A stretch of 64,000 bases of DNA. It comes from Zygnema cylindricum. Lineage: Eukaryota > Streptophyta > Zygnematophyceae > Zygnematales > Zygnemataceae. Position numbers and translations under genes: made by a program. The stretch covers positions 109,945 to 173,944 of the forward strand of contig JBBHKE010002012.1 in assembly GCA_037447655.1 (NCBI GenBank). Reading direction: 5' to 3'. Shown piece after piece: positions 10,706 to 22,380 of this stretch. The notes under the pieces are model-generated. The model had not been told where the DNA came from, made no database searches, and was given only the letters and a program-made list of their open reading frames with translations. How positions within the stretch are numbered: the first letter of the stretch is position 1; every line of letters begins with the position of its first letter.

Positions 10706-13687
10706 AGGTTATGCTTCAGTTAAGAGATATGTAAGAAATAAGAGGAAGAGTGAATTCAGTTTTGAAGGTGCTCAGTTTGAAGGTTCCCTTCCGCCGGACA
10801 CTTTCAAGTTCGGGGAAATTTGCAATTCGGATGTTCGACTCTGCAAATACCGTGGGTGAATTGATGAAAGTTATGAGGAAGAAGAAGAATACAGATACAC
10901 CTTCTTCTATGCCTACTTGTGAGAGAGAGTTGAGTTTTGTCCGGTACTCAATGTGAGGGTAATCGGAACATGGAGGAGAAAGTTGAAAAAAATGATATTT
11001 TGATGCGTTATGTAGATTCTCGACTTCAATCCCAAACAAGTGATACAAGGGAAGAGAATCACTTTCCAGCTGTCAATCCATTCAGTGGAGGAGCAGATGA
11101 GTTAGAGAAAAGAGTGAGGATTAAGAGGAGGATGATTGAATTGACGAAGACGAAGAAGAAGATGAAAAAGAGAAGAAATCGGATTCTTGTTCCAGTTTGA
11201 AAAAAAGAAAAGAGTAGAGATGAAGTGGAGGTAGAGAGTGATTATTTTCTTGGAAGGAAAAAGAGTACTCCTTCCCTCTTGGCGGCTTCGACGTTCGTTC
11301 GGAGAAACCATTCAATTTTTGTGTGTTTTATTTGAGGAAGAATCTCGGATGTATGGAGTCCCGAGTAATTTGGAAGATCAATTTCCGAAATTGTTCGACA
11401 AATTGATGTGGTATATTGATGCGTGATTGCAATCTGAATCGAGAGGAGAAAAAAGGAAGAATCATCTGCCGAATATTTCAGATTTCTATTTTGATGGAAA
11501 TGGAGATAAGAGTGGAGGTGACGATGATATACGATAATAAGAAGAAAGATATATGATGAAAGAGGAGAAAAAGAAGGGACAATTGTCACTTTGAATTCCG
11601 AGGAGTAAAGGTGACATTAAGGAGTTTTGGGGACATCTTAATGTTTGTTATATTTTGTCGGTGGTGGAAGAGGTCGCAAAAGAGGCAATCGAGGTGATCA
11701 CGGTGTAAGCCGCGACCGTGTTGATGATTTTGAATTTGGAAATAATGGTGATTATGGAAATGATACCAACGACATATTTCAAATTTTTATTTTGATGATT
11801 GATTCGATAAGTGGAGAATGAAGATTAAGAAAAAAATTGATTTTTATGAGGATTTCGAATTTTATGATTTCTCGGACATTGCGGATTTGGAATTGGAGGA
11901 AAAACTGCAAGTCTATATTTGGAGAGAAAATTGAAAAGAAATGTTGACATGAAGAGTGACATTGAAGTTTACATTGATGATTGGAGTGATTGAATTTTTT
12001 AATTCCCGATTGATTTTAAATTGCTCGAAATTTAAAGGGTTTTACATTGAGTTTACAATTAAGCTTTTACAAGAAGAATTAAAGGAGAGGAAAGAGGATG
12101 TTATTTTGTTCAAATGAAATTTAAGTTATGAGGGGGAAAAAGCCGAATAACGTTTCTTATTTTTGGCAAGGAGAAATGGTTTCGAACTCGCATCATTCTA
12201 TTTCGGATGTGAAAGAAATCAACTTTATTTGTTGACTATTTTGTGTGTAAGAATGCCGCTGAGAGCCCACAGTCGTATTTCGAATTAAGAGGATTCGGAA
12301 AGTGAGAAACTATAATGGAGGCGGTAGAAGAGGAGAGAATTGAGAAGGAGAAAAACATGAGAGTGAATTTGAGTTGTTTTCGACATCATGTAACAGAGAG
12401 AAATTGGAGTTAAATTTACGTGTATGCGTGCAATTTTTTTTTACGCACACATATTGAGTGACGCGGCTATTTGTACGGTCACCAATTTAAGAGGAGTTCT
12501 AATTAATTTTGATTGTGTTGGTTGAAAGTCCGAGAGGGGGTTATATATAGCCTTCTAAAATAGAGTGGCGGTCAGCGAAATCGCTTATACGATTTGTTAC
12601 ACGAGCGAGAGTCTTGATTTGTATTCACACAATCTAATTTTGCGAATCTATGAGAGGAGGAGAGTTGTTTCGAAATTCGAACAAAAATTAGATTTGTGTC
12701 GATTGGAATCCTGAGAGGAGAATTTATTAAAGCCCTCCTAAAATAACTTGGCTTTTATTGAATCCGCTATTTGGATTGGTAAAGACGCCATGGAGTTTCA
12801 TTTTTTTTTTATGGCGTACTTTTGAGAAGAGGCGAATTTGTTTTGTACAGAGAGGCGATTTGACGCCTAATGTACCTTTAAGTTGAAAAGTACAGTACCG
12901 GATATTGTTGGCGACCTTTATTTTTGTGTCATCAACTTGTATTGTCCGGTTGGCGTAAGGCTGTTATGGTACATCATCCGTACCATATATGACATCATTT
13001 TCTGTTAACGAAAATTGAATTTTTTTTGGAGTTACATTTGACGAAAGTGAAATCGTTCCGTACAGACATGCGATTGGACGCTTGGTGTACTTTGGAGAAG
13101 GAGCGACGATGTCGGATATTCAGACGGTTGTTTTGGTCGTCGTCATATATTGGCGGGCAGGAGTTATTCCATGACACTCAAGCGAATCTTTCGATATATT
13201 TTACTTTACGATTGATTTTGGACACGTCTTGTGATTGGTGAGGATTCATTGGATGGTGTTGATTGGTGCGGTAATTTTTTTCGACCTTGATTTTGAAAAT
13301 TCAACGGCCGATTACGTAGTAATTTGGAGCGGCATGCGATTATTGTTTGACGATGTTCAAACAAATGAGGATGTGCCACGTGGAAATTAAGTGTATGATT
13401 ACGCAATCATTTATTTACCTTTTGAGGAGTGAGCGACTAAATTGATTTTAGTTACGCTTTGAGGAGATTCTCGCAGTACAAAAGAGAATCTTGGACTTTT
13501 GCGTTAATCGACAGATTAACCGGTGTCGCGTTTGTCCGTTGATATTTATTTTGGAAGAATATGGAGTTCGACGATTCCCACAATAAAGAGGGGATCATTA
13601 CGTTATTTTGCGAATCGTCAAAGAGGACGAAATCGCGTGGAGTTTTGTTTCGAGGTGATTTGGCGATTCTGCCAATGAGAGGGGGAT
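10706..13687 (+). other. Internal region of the non-autonomous element, no recognised coding domain
   Basis: All frames are short. The longest open stretches (10750-10956, 10937-11200) give Lys/Glu-rich peptides with no gag, protease, integrase or RT motif. The segment about 12460-13200 is clearly related to 62340-62700 in the element at the right end of the window (shared gaaagtccgagagg, gtactttggagaagga, gtcggatatt). A module with gtacaga..gcgatt.gacgc recurs at about 12846 and 13061. The ending is the polypurine tract before 13688. Confidence 0.7.
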
Positions 13688-14668
13688 TGTTAGATTCATT
13701 GTTGAATCGCACCAAGTGACGCTTCAGTGAATCGCAATGTATATCGCGTTAGCGCACGAAGCGCTCGACTTCAATTCGCGAGTACACACTTTGTGTACGT
13801 TTGGATTTTTGGTGTCCTTTTGGAGTATCGAGGTTTGGCGGCGAAACGTACGACCTCGTTTCGCGCCTACATGTACTTTTGGAGTTTGGTACCTTTGGAG
13901 TAAATGTTGTTTGGCGCCGAAACGTACGACTTCGTTTCGCGTTAATATTTGATGAGTCAGCGAACGAAATGTACGATTTCGTTTCGCGTCACTTTATGTT
14001 TTTCGTGCGCAGGTGTTACATTTTGCGTGCAGGTGTTTTCGCGTGACGACACGTGTTTAAGTCAACGTTTGGAGTTAGTCGCTTCGAAGGAAGAAAGCGC
14101 GTGCGCCTTCCTTCGTGGAACTGTCATTGCAGTGTGCGACAGTTAGCTAGGGACAGACTTCGTCGCTACGCTAAGTCTTGCTTGTCTTACCTTGTTGTCT
14201 CTTAGTGTAGAGTTGCAAGTATATAGGCAGCAGAGTTCAGTTGCAGAGTTATCCTTGTATTAGCTTTGGATCAATTGAAGAGTAAAGATGTAGATCCTTT
14301 GTGATCGATTAAGAGAGAGAGGAAGATCCTTAGTGATCGATTAAGAGAGAGAGAGAGAGTATGATCCTTTGTGGTCAATTAAGAGGTATGATCCTTTGTG
14401 GTCAATTAAGAGTTGTTGAGGATCCTTAGTGATCCATTTGGAGAAAAGAGGTTGTGATCATTATTGAGTGACCTTTTAAGAGTGTAGAGTTTATCTTTGA
14501 AGAGAGATAAAGAGAAGAGAAGAGTTGAGGTAAAGAGGCTTCGGCCAGAAACACTTAAATATCTTTTTGGCCGATTATTCCTCTTGTTGTTTATGAGCTT
14601 CCGCTGTGTAATGTTTTATGGTTTTTTGAGCATTTATTTTGAGTGGGAATTTTATTTAAGATCCAACA
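13688..14668 (+). repeat. 3' LTR with three palindromic motifs in U3
   Basis: It starts TGTTAGATTCATTG after the polypurine tract and ends GATCCAACA. Three copies of an imperfect 22-bp palindrome of form CGAAAYGTACGAYYTCGTTTCG lie at 13842-13863, 13918-13939 and 13965-13986, in the expected U3 (promoter) part. The 3' half contains short GATCCTTWGTGATC-type repeats (about 14290-14450). Confidence 0.85.
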
Positions 14669-14879
14669 TAAATTTGGCCGCTGAATATATCCACTGTAAA
14701 TTATGTACTAGTACAGAATTTGACAAAATATACAGTTTTACGTCATTATGACGTTTGCATTATGCAGTTTGTTAAAACGCAGTTACATGAAAACGGCCTG
14801 TACTAAATCATTATTTGTACTTTTTTACTTAATAAAGTACAATTTTGCACGGTCAGACACTGACCGTACGCCACACTAT

Positions 14880-15042
14880 TTAAAACGGCACTGTATTAGA
14901 GTTATTAACGCTCATTCAAAAAGTACCTTAAATAACGTAAAGAATAAATTAGAATAATGTACTCTATTTATAGTGATAGAGTCAAAAAATGGGGTGACGG
15001 AATTAGCGTACATAACTCTAATTACAATTCGCGGTGTAGTGC
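14880..15042. mobile_element. Short inverted-repeat element (ATTAGAGTTA family)
   Basis: The ends are imperfect inverted repeats: actgtattagagttattaacgct on the left against the reverse complement of ttagcgtacataactctaatt on the right, close to gcggtgtagtg. It belongs to a set of small foldback elements in this window sharing a terminal CAC(C/T)G-type box and ATTAGWGTTA. Confidence 0.5.
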
Positions 15043-15165
15043 ATCTGGTGCTGGCGATGACCATCAAGGTCCCAAAGTAAGAGGCGGCTCGTACGGATAT
15101 GTAATGAGTTCAAGGTTCGCTTGCACAAAGACGACCAGGTGATGTTGGCATGTGATGTTGTTAAC

Positions 15166-15395
15166 TAACATCAAGTACAGTACAACCTTTAATCGCTATT
15201 AGTGTTAACGTTTTATTTTTGCCACTTAAATCATCTTTTCTCCGTACAAATGTGTCGGATTAAGGATCTGACAGTTGCGATTGAAAGGCTAGATTCTTAG
15301 CTTTCGATTGGCGGTCTCAAATTGAAAATCGGACAAACGTGTACAGAGAAAAAGAAGCGAAAAAAATTATTAAGAGTAATAGCGATACATGGTGA
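15166..15395. mobile_element. Small MITE-like element, same subfamily as 49135-49365
   Basis: The left end reads gtacagtac...atcgctattagtgttaac and the right end gagtaatagcgatacatgg, an imperfect inverted repeat. Subterminal blocks gccacttaaatcatcttttctccgta and gtgtacagagaaaaagaagcg are also inverted partners. The full 220-bp arrangement is repeated at 49135-49365. Confidence 0.6.
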
Positions 15396-15556
15396 TGGTA
15401 AACATGTAAAGTGATGGTTACAATAGTTGTTGACAAGTGATGTGATGCGACAGGTTGATTCGTAAATTATTTCGAAGTTGGATTTGGTGAATCATTATAT
15501 GTTTGCGTAAAACTTGTCGCATGCTCATTTTTGTCTTTTGCGAACTACAGTACAGT

Positions 15557-16560
15557 AAGGGCACTTTCCCATGTAACCGAAACTTTAATCTTGTAGCTTT
15601 GTTTCTAGCGAAGATTCTCCGTACATCTTTATGAGCATTCCGATGTAATCGCAAATAACTTGTTACTTCAAAAAGTGACAAACGTAGACGTGTACGAAAC
15701 ATGTGACACATAAACGGTACACAAAATGTTGCAAAACTTCCACTCAATTTCGATTTCAGACGTCCACCCGCACGTTGAACAATTTATGTCACTTCGCAAT
15801 ATCTGCACGCCACATTGTCGACGTGGGGGTATTGCAGATGTTTAGGGTTTGTGACATTGTAACGTCACGCGCGTCACGCTCAACTATGACAGCGCCCACG
15901 TCACAACTTGTAAAACTTTCCGCCATGATTTCCCGATTGTTGTTTTTTGTCTTTTCCTACTCTACTTGCCATCAAAATACGCTCAAAGATAGTAAAAAGA
16001 AATCGTTTTCGTAGATCTTTCATTTGATACCATTTTGGGCATTTTCGCTGCAAAAATTGTGAGATAGGCGCGGTAGTGGGAGAGGGAGAGAGAGAGAGAG
16101 GCGCTTTCACAAACTTCGCTTTTGCGAAATGGCGTCCGTTGGTCGAGACCCCTCCACTTCCTCTGTACGGAAAAAGGTGCACGGAAAAAAGCACGTACAG
16201 GCTGTAAACGTGCAGTGGGTTTTTTTTTTGAGGAAAATTTTGTCAAAAACCTCCGACGCGTGCGAAATCATATGCATATTCGCCCACGTTGTGGAACTTT
16301 AATTAAAATCACCTCGCGAGGTGATTTTATATAAAGTTTGAAGATGATCTGGAAGGACGCGAAAGTGGGTCGAAACTCTCTAAACGATAAACTGCATCAC
16401 GATAGACGACAAACTGCGGTACAGCTAAAGTTTTAATGGAACGTAACTTGTACGGTTGTAATTTGAATTTTTAGGTACGGCTGCAGATTTTTTCCTTTTT
16501 TTGTTATAAAGGAAAACGACAGAAAATAATTGTAACTTTAGCACATGGGAAAGTGCCCTA
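15557..16560. mobile_element. Non-coding DNA transposon of about 1 kb with AGGGCACTTTCCCATGT terminal inverted repeats
   Basis: The left terminus AGGGCACTTTCCCATGT (about 15558) and right terminus ACATGGGAAAGTGCCCT (ends about 16559) are perfect 17-bp inverted repeats about 1.0 kb apart. No transposase frame lies between them. The right subterminal part (ataaaggaaaacgacagaaaa) resembles the subterminal part of the 16741-17520 element (aggaaaacgacagaaaa), so the two families are related. No convincing target duplication was seen. Confidence 0.75.
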
Positions 16561-16740
16561 ACGCTTACGATGGTTGCGCGCGTTGCAATATCGCAGAATT
16601 GCAATACTGCAGAAGGATGCACCAATCATATCATTAGATTGACATACAAGTTGTTGTACGGTCTGGATAAAAATCAGCATAGTTTTCGTTTTGGATTTTT
16701 GTAGCTGCGTACGGAGTGACAGCCTATTCGAATAAGTGTA

Positions 16741-17520
16741 AGGGTGCGTCTCTATGTACTTCAAACTTAGAGATTTTTTTTTGTTTTTTAGCGCAGATCC
16801 GGCGGACCCGGATTTCGGGTGTCCCTATGTGTACCAAACGAAATTGTCACTTAGGGCGTGACGATTGTATACGTCGACAATGCCCGTGACGGCTGTCAAC
16901 GTCTACAATCTGTGATGACGCACGTTATTTTTCGTAACTGCTTGTGACGTCGCGTGACTTTTCGTGAATTGTAGACCTACCGCCCTCCAGCCTGTGCCAT
17001 TTCACGGTTGAAGAAGATGCGTTTTGACTTTGCGTCTATTGTCGGCTCGACGTGAAATGGCATCGGAACCTTGAGACCTCTGCAAAAAAAAATCCCGTAC
17101 CGGATGGAAACGGACAAAACAAAACAAACTGTGTACTTCTCTTTGTCGTATTAAACAAAAACGGACAAAACATAGCGAATCGTGTACACTTCCACGTCGA
17201 TTGAAAATGTTTGAACTTTTTGAACAAAACATTACACGTGCGAATACGTGTTCCTATTTGTTTATAGAAAATCCCTAATTTTAAAACACATCTGCCCTGT
17301 ATTTTAAAGATAAGGTTGAAGATGACGTTTTTTGTCGTCGAAGTGGGTCGAAGAACACAAGACGACAAGATGTAGTACATTTTAAATTCGATGATGACGC
17401 AAAATGTACTTCTCTTTTTTTCTATTTTATTGTACGGTTGAAACTTACGCGGTACGGCTCTAAGTTTTACAGGAAAACGACAGAAAAAAACCCTTACTTA
17501 AGCACACAGAGACGCACCCT
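16741..17520. mobile_element. MITE-like DNA transposon, copy A (AGGGTGCGTCTCTATGT ends)
   Basis: The left end AGGGTGCGTCTCTATGT pairs with the right end ACACAGAGACGCACCCT; the repeats are nearly perfect over about 17 bp and the element spans 780 bp. A second, highly similar copy lies inverted at 60230-61003. Internal open frames are shared between copies only because the DNA is similar; they show no known domain. Its superfamily is not certain; the ends and size are compatible with hAT-type non-autonomous elements. Confidence 0.85.
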
Positions 17521-18141
17521 AAGTTTCGTAATCGCCACACAGAAGCATCCACGCCACGTGCGAACTTTTTGCATCACGATCTAAAAAGTTGTAAGTGTGT
17601 CATCCAAGAGGTCAAAGGCTTCCCTGAAATTTTTATCGTTCCGTAGATAACAAGTTGAATGCATGCAAGAGAGGGATAGTGACGTCACTTTGTAACCTCA
17701 GATTTTTTTTCAAACTTAATTGGAAACTGAAAGAATAACATTGGCTACCGTACAATTTGGAAACAGAGTTAGGCCTTTTGTTTTCTTAAGGCTGTGGGCC
17801 CAAATCCCAGTTGAACGTGTGGCCATGACAAAGCCAAAATAATAATAAAAGAAAAGAAAGCAAAAGGCCAAATATAAGAGGAAAGCTCAAAAAAATAAAA
17901 AGATTTTTTGTCGTTACTTGTGTTGGATGTTTACTGATCTTTTTACGACAGTCTTCCCACGAATCCTCGCACTAAATTAGTATTGTATATTTTAGTTTTG
18001 CATCAACACTAATAAATCCTTAACTCTGGATAATGATGGGCAATGTACTTCAAATCAGTTGAACATTTTCTCGCAAAAAAAAAAAGAAAAAAAAAAAAAA
18101 AGCTAAATTAGCTAAATTTTCTAGCTCTCACATAAGCAAAT
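17521..18141. other. Upstream region of the LRAT/NC gene
   Basis: The sequence is AT-rich with A tracts near 18077-18101, and no repeat boundary or other gene was seen. It presumably contains the promoter of the gene starting at 18142, but no core element can be assigned with confidence. Confidence 0.4.
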
Positions 18142-20342
18142 ATGTCGTCTAGCAAGTGGGACGATTGGCAAGAGGACAGTTATCAACAAAAGAATATGAA
18201 AAATAAAAAAGCAAAGAAAATGCGGAATGAAGGAAGAACACAAAAAACAAAAAAGTATTCGAAGAAGTGGACGACGGAGGAGCCCGTAAACTGGATGACG
18301 CAACCGGAGGAAAACAACAAGGACTGGGGAGAGTGCACGCAGAAAAAAAACTACAATCACTCGGAATACAATTACTTGGAATATGGGATAGAGGAATATG
18401 GGATGGAGGAAGAAAACTACGATTACTTGGAAAACAGGGTAGAGGAGGAGAACGTGGAGGACTGGGCAGGCTGGACACGGGAGGAATGTGGGGAGTGGGA
18501 GGAAGGTAAGGTTTTAAGTAAAATTGGGTATAGAAGGTACAAGGACAAGGACTAAAAAATGGGTGCTTTGTATGACAATGCTTGACTATTCTTGTAAACA
18601 ATGTTTGAATTGAAACCGAACACGCGGCACAAGAACGAACTAATAAATGTACATTATCATTGTATGCATCATTATAGATACATCATTGTATACATCATTA
18701 TAAATATATTGTATACATCATTATACATATATCATTGTATATATCATTATAAATATATTATTGTATACATCATTATAAATGTATCATTGTATACATCATT
18801 ATAAATGTATCATTGTATACATCATTATAATTATGTGCCAGAAGTTGAAGCGATTACTATAGGAACCAGAGAAATGTAACAGCGGCCTCGCTGTGAATTC
18901 TCAACTTTGCACCTAATCTGGTTAATTTTTGATCCTTTTTTTTTTCTTTTTTGTAATTATTCAGAGACCGGAGAAGAAATCCGTACAATTGAGTACAAAG
19001 GCGAACCCGGTGATCATATCAAGAGTGGTTTGAAGGGAAGGCTTTACTTTCATGAAGGTAATTTCATAGAAAACATAACGAGGAACTAATTCAAGTTCAT
19101 TATGTGGTCCACAAATTGCTACATTTTCTTGAGTTGTTTCACGTGGGACACATGGAAGCAAAAACTTTGCTTTGCCAACATGGCTAATTGAAAACATTCA
19201 ATTTTTTTCCTTCCTCTAGGCAACTCTTTTTTGCAACGGTGTTCGAATTGTATACAAAATCCATTGTCTCTAGAAAATGCCTCTTTATGTCCATTTTTTA
19301 AAAGTCTATAATGCTTAAAAAGTGGAAATGTTGTTTACCATTGACAATATGGTTTGCCAAAATGACATGTATTGTTTGTTAACAAGATTGTTTAAAAGTT
19401 TTTTTTTTGTATTTTAGGCATTTACATGGGCGGAGATCGGGTAATACACCTTATGGGACCGAGAAAAAGCGACATCGCCAAACCTTGTCCGATTTGCGAC
19501 ACGTGTTATGATAGGGATGGTGTATTCCTATCGTGTGTTACATGTTTTGTAGGAAAAGGTCCACAACCAGAAAAAGTTGTGTACAAATGGCTAAAAGAAA
19601 GTCCACCGAAAGAAGTTCTCGCAAGGTGTGTGTTACAAAAGAAAAAAATACATAAATCTCAACATCTGAGGGTCTATATGGTTTATATATAGTTGTGTGG
19701 TTATGTTTACCTCTCAAGGATAGAAATGTGATCTTAGCGAAAAGACGTTAATGATAACATCTTATTAAAGTTGGGTTGCACTCTCCAGGATCTTTTTGCA
19801 TAAATGTAATTAAAATAAAATTAGCATCTTCTAATCTTCCTTCATAACAACCATGTGATCCACTTTCGCTTTCTATACTTGGTCAGTTTAAATTTGTGTC
19901 TGATCTTTGCTGTTTGCTACTCATTTAAGGTAACAAATAAGTAAAATAGTAAGGTTTATGAAAAATGCCGGATGGTAAACCATTTTGAGTACATGGAAAT
20001 AAAAGAGAGGAGTATCCAGAAAGAAAACTGATAAAAGTCATATAGGACCAAAGAAACCAAAAATCAAAATCACATACATTATAAGTCAACTGATTGGGTT
20101 GAAAAAACTTTGTTTTGACGGAGTTTTGGGACAGGGCTGAAGAAGAGTGGCGCAGCAATTCCCGAATATACAATATAACTGATTGGAACTGCGAAAATTT
20201 TGCATTGTTTTGTAAAACTGGGAAGAACTGTACTAGCACTCAAGTTGTTAAACTGATGGTCTTTGGTTTTTTAGCTGCTGTACCGCTCCATTTCCTTAAT
20301 CGCTTTATTCCACCTCCCTTTCATGTTGTGAACTATGTATAA
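18142..20342 (+). CDS. LRAT/NC-domain protein (four exons)
   Basis: Exons by splice site and phase: 18142-18505, 18965-19057, 19418-19625, 20135-20342; all phases agree and give about 290 residues. Residues 1-121 are a charged, Trp/Glu/Lys-rich N-terminus of unknown role. The NC/LRAT fold starts about residue 122 (GEPGDHIKSG). The catalytic set is visible: His151 in FHEGIYMG, His163 in DRVIHL and Cys241 in WNCENFALFCKTG. As in plant NC proteins, an insert with paired cysteines (CPICDTC, then CVTC) sits between them. A hydrophobic C-terminal segment (LMVFGFLAAVPLHFL) is the usual membrane anchor. LRAT/NC proteins are thiol acyltransferases or phospholipases on lipids; substrate unknown here. 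Exon 1 is the least certain part. Confidence 0.78.
18650..18832. repeat. 26-bp minisatellite in LRAT/NC intron 1
   Basis: About seven imperfect copies of a 26-bp unit (tgtatcattgtatacatcattataaa). The last three copies are nearly identical. It lies between exon 1 and exon 2 and is not part of the coding sequence. Confidence 0.85.
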
Positions 20343-20943
20343 GACTTTATCAGTTTTTACTCTAGTGACTATTTGTCGTATATCTTAAACTTTGTGTCGA
20401 TTGTTTGACCAAACGATGCTCTAAGAATGTTACTAAGCAAGTTATTTTTTTACTATTTTAGGATCTTTCTCGAAGCTCTAAGAATGTTACTAAGCAAGTT
20501 ATTTTTTTCTATTTTGGGATCTTTCTGGTATAAAAGCAGTTTTTTGTACTATATGGACTTATGTTTTTCTGCAATCCGGAAAGGTTACTTACAAACAAAA
20601 GATACATTGAAGGCGATATCTTTTATGTTAAGCTCAGGAATAAAATGACGAATAATATCCTTTTGATGCTTTGGTTTTTACAAAAAAATGTAAAGAGAAT
20701 TAATATTTAATGGGAGTCAAATAACAATATTTAGTGGGATGGCAAGAATTAGGGTATTTTCTTCAAACAGATGCTTTTGAAAATACAATGGCCAGAACAT
20801 CCATTCTCTCTCCCCCTCCCTCACTCTCTCTTTCCCTCTCTCCCTCTCTCCCAACCCCTTCTCGAATTCGTGAATCACTATTAAAATGTAAAATAATCAT
20901 GGTTGTTTCTAGAATGTAAGGTAATTATTAGTGTGGGACTATA
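20343..20943. other. 3' flank of the LRAT/NC gene with a 57-bp tandem duplication
   Basis: The unit gctctaagaatgttactaag... at 20418-20474 is repeated at 20475-20529. A CT-rich stretch follows at about 20800-20850. No gene was recognised. Confidence 0.6.
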
Positions 20944-21135
20944 GAAAGGAAGAAAGAAGAAAGGAAGAAAGAAAGAAAGAAAGAAAAAAAAAGATAAAGA
21001 AAGGAAGAAATGAATTAAGGAAAGTAAAGAGAGAAAGAAACATGAAAGGAAAGTAGTGAAAGAAAGACCCGGACCGGACCGGACCGTCCGTCCGGACCCG
21101 GGTCTTTCCGGTTCCGGTTCGGTTCGGAACGGTTC
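20944..21135. repeat. Polypurine (GAAAG)n tract and GC-rich CCGGA repeat block
   Basis: A GAAAG/GGAAG-rich tract (20944-21065) runs into a compact GC-rich block at about 21067-21133 made of CCGGA units reading in one direction and then the other (ccggaccggaccgtccgtccgg), followed by ttccggttcggttcggaacgg. The block is self-complementary. Confidence 0.75.
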
Positions 21136-21170
21136 AGTTTTTGGAACTAAAATAGTAAAATGTTATTCCA

Positions 21171-21492
21171 TAGTACACCGTGTATCGCTATTAGTGTTAA
21201 CACTGCTAGCGATTCACGGTGTACTGTAATGCCCGGTCATGCACAAAGTGACATTGCGTGACGCGACACAAATCGAACGGTTCTCTCGAACCCTAACATT
21301 TCTTCCGCGGAGTTTATAATAGCGTTATTAATTCGCCAAATGACGTGGCTTGTTTCTAACCGTTTGAATAATTAGCGTCAAGAAATAAAAACATAGTATT
21401 CTCGCCAGTATTTTAGGTTCGAGAGGCAAAATTTAAGGGCACCGATATAGTGCCATTCACGCTAACGACGATACACGGCGCACTGCAGATAA
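21171..21492. mobile_element. Foldback element of the ATTAGTGTTA family
   Basis: The left part tacaccgtgtatcgctattagtgttaac is matched in inverted form by cacgctaacgacgatacacggcgcactg at the right. A further internal hairpin (gctagcgattcacggtgta) lies near the left end. The GTTCTCTCGAACC / GGTTCGAGAG pair is inverted as well. No coding capacity. Confidence 0.55.
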
Positions 21493-22380
21493 TCTCCAAA
21501 TTTCTGGTTTAATCCAAAAGTGTTGCCATAACGCGTGGTTTGCCACTTGATTTTTGTAACCATCACTGTAAGAACCAACATCCATCATTGGAATAACCTA
21601 ATGTTGAAGTACAATTTGAGTTGTGTATTTAGTGATATGTACTTCTCTTAGTTGTACTTTAGTGCGCATGTTATTTTCTATGCGGAACTGTTGTTTCACG
21701 TCAGTGTAATGTTGATTCATGTAAATGTGTTTTTGTGTACGGATACCCTTATTACTATCCGGACACACTTTTGTAATCATTGTACTTATTTTGTCTCTTA
21801 GTTTAGTGAACATTATATTCGACGGTTACATACGTCGTACCTTTTCACGCTTACGTTGTACTTTCACAATATTCATTGTAGATTAGTGATTTTTTCATTA
21901 TAGATTCCTTGTACGAAATATTCTTTCGTTCCTAACTTTGCCGTCCACCGACTTTGTCATTGGTCGTCACCAGTAATACCTTTTTTGTCCTTTGCGGCTT
22001 CGATTCTTTTGTGGACGTCGTGTAGCTCGTCCACTCTAAATGTAGAGTTATACTTAGTACTTAACCTGTTCATTCTGTACATTCAAATCTAACCGATTAT
22101 AATGAGAAGACAATTTCTCCCCTGTGCTTCTCCTTTTTGTATTCCTCTTGTCTTTTTTATCTTTACCTTTTGCTTCCATATGTTACTTTGCCATGATTAT
22201 AATTCCATTCATCTTTGATATCTTTCTCCGGTTTTTCTCTCTTTCGCCCATCATGCCCTTACCTTCTACACCTAAAAGAAGCATGAAAACTTTACAAAGA
22301 AGCAACATCTGCAGCAAAGCTGAGGATTGCAATCAATCTAGATTTCTCTTCTGCCTCCGAGTAACATTTGAGACGACCAG
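21493..22380. other. Upstream region of the SKIP16-like gene
   Basis: No repeat boundary or gene was recognised. Open frames (for example 22124-22501) overlap the F-box exon in another frame and show no domain. Confidence 0.4.

Larger units (their letters stand above)
10065..14668 (+). mobile_element. Non-autonomous LTR retrotransposon with inverted 5' LTR half
   Basis: The element has a tRNA-iMet-type primer-binding site (10694-10705), about 3 kb of internal sequence without gag or pol domains, a polypurine tract (gagaggggga, about 13677-13686) and a 981-bp 3' LTR (13688-14668, TGTTAG...CCAACA). The 5' LTR is abnormal: only its last ~70 bases lie in the right orientation (about 10620-10691), preceded by an inverted copy of the LTR 3' half (10065 to about 10598). 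No matching 5-bp target duplication was found at the outer ends (CATAT versus TAAAT). It would depend on an autonomous Copia-like partner. Confidence 0.82.

Noticed and set aside
17036-17380. 114-codon frame repeated at 60363-60671
   Set aside because: The frame is shared only because both lie in copies of the same transposon; it shows no transposase or other domain.
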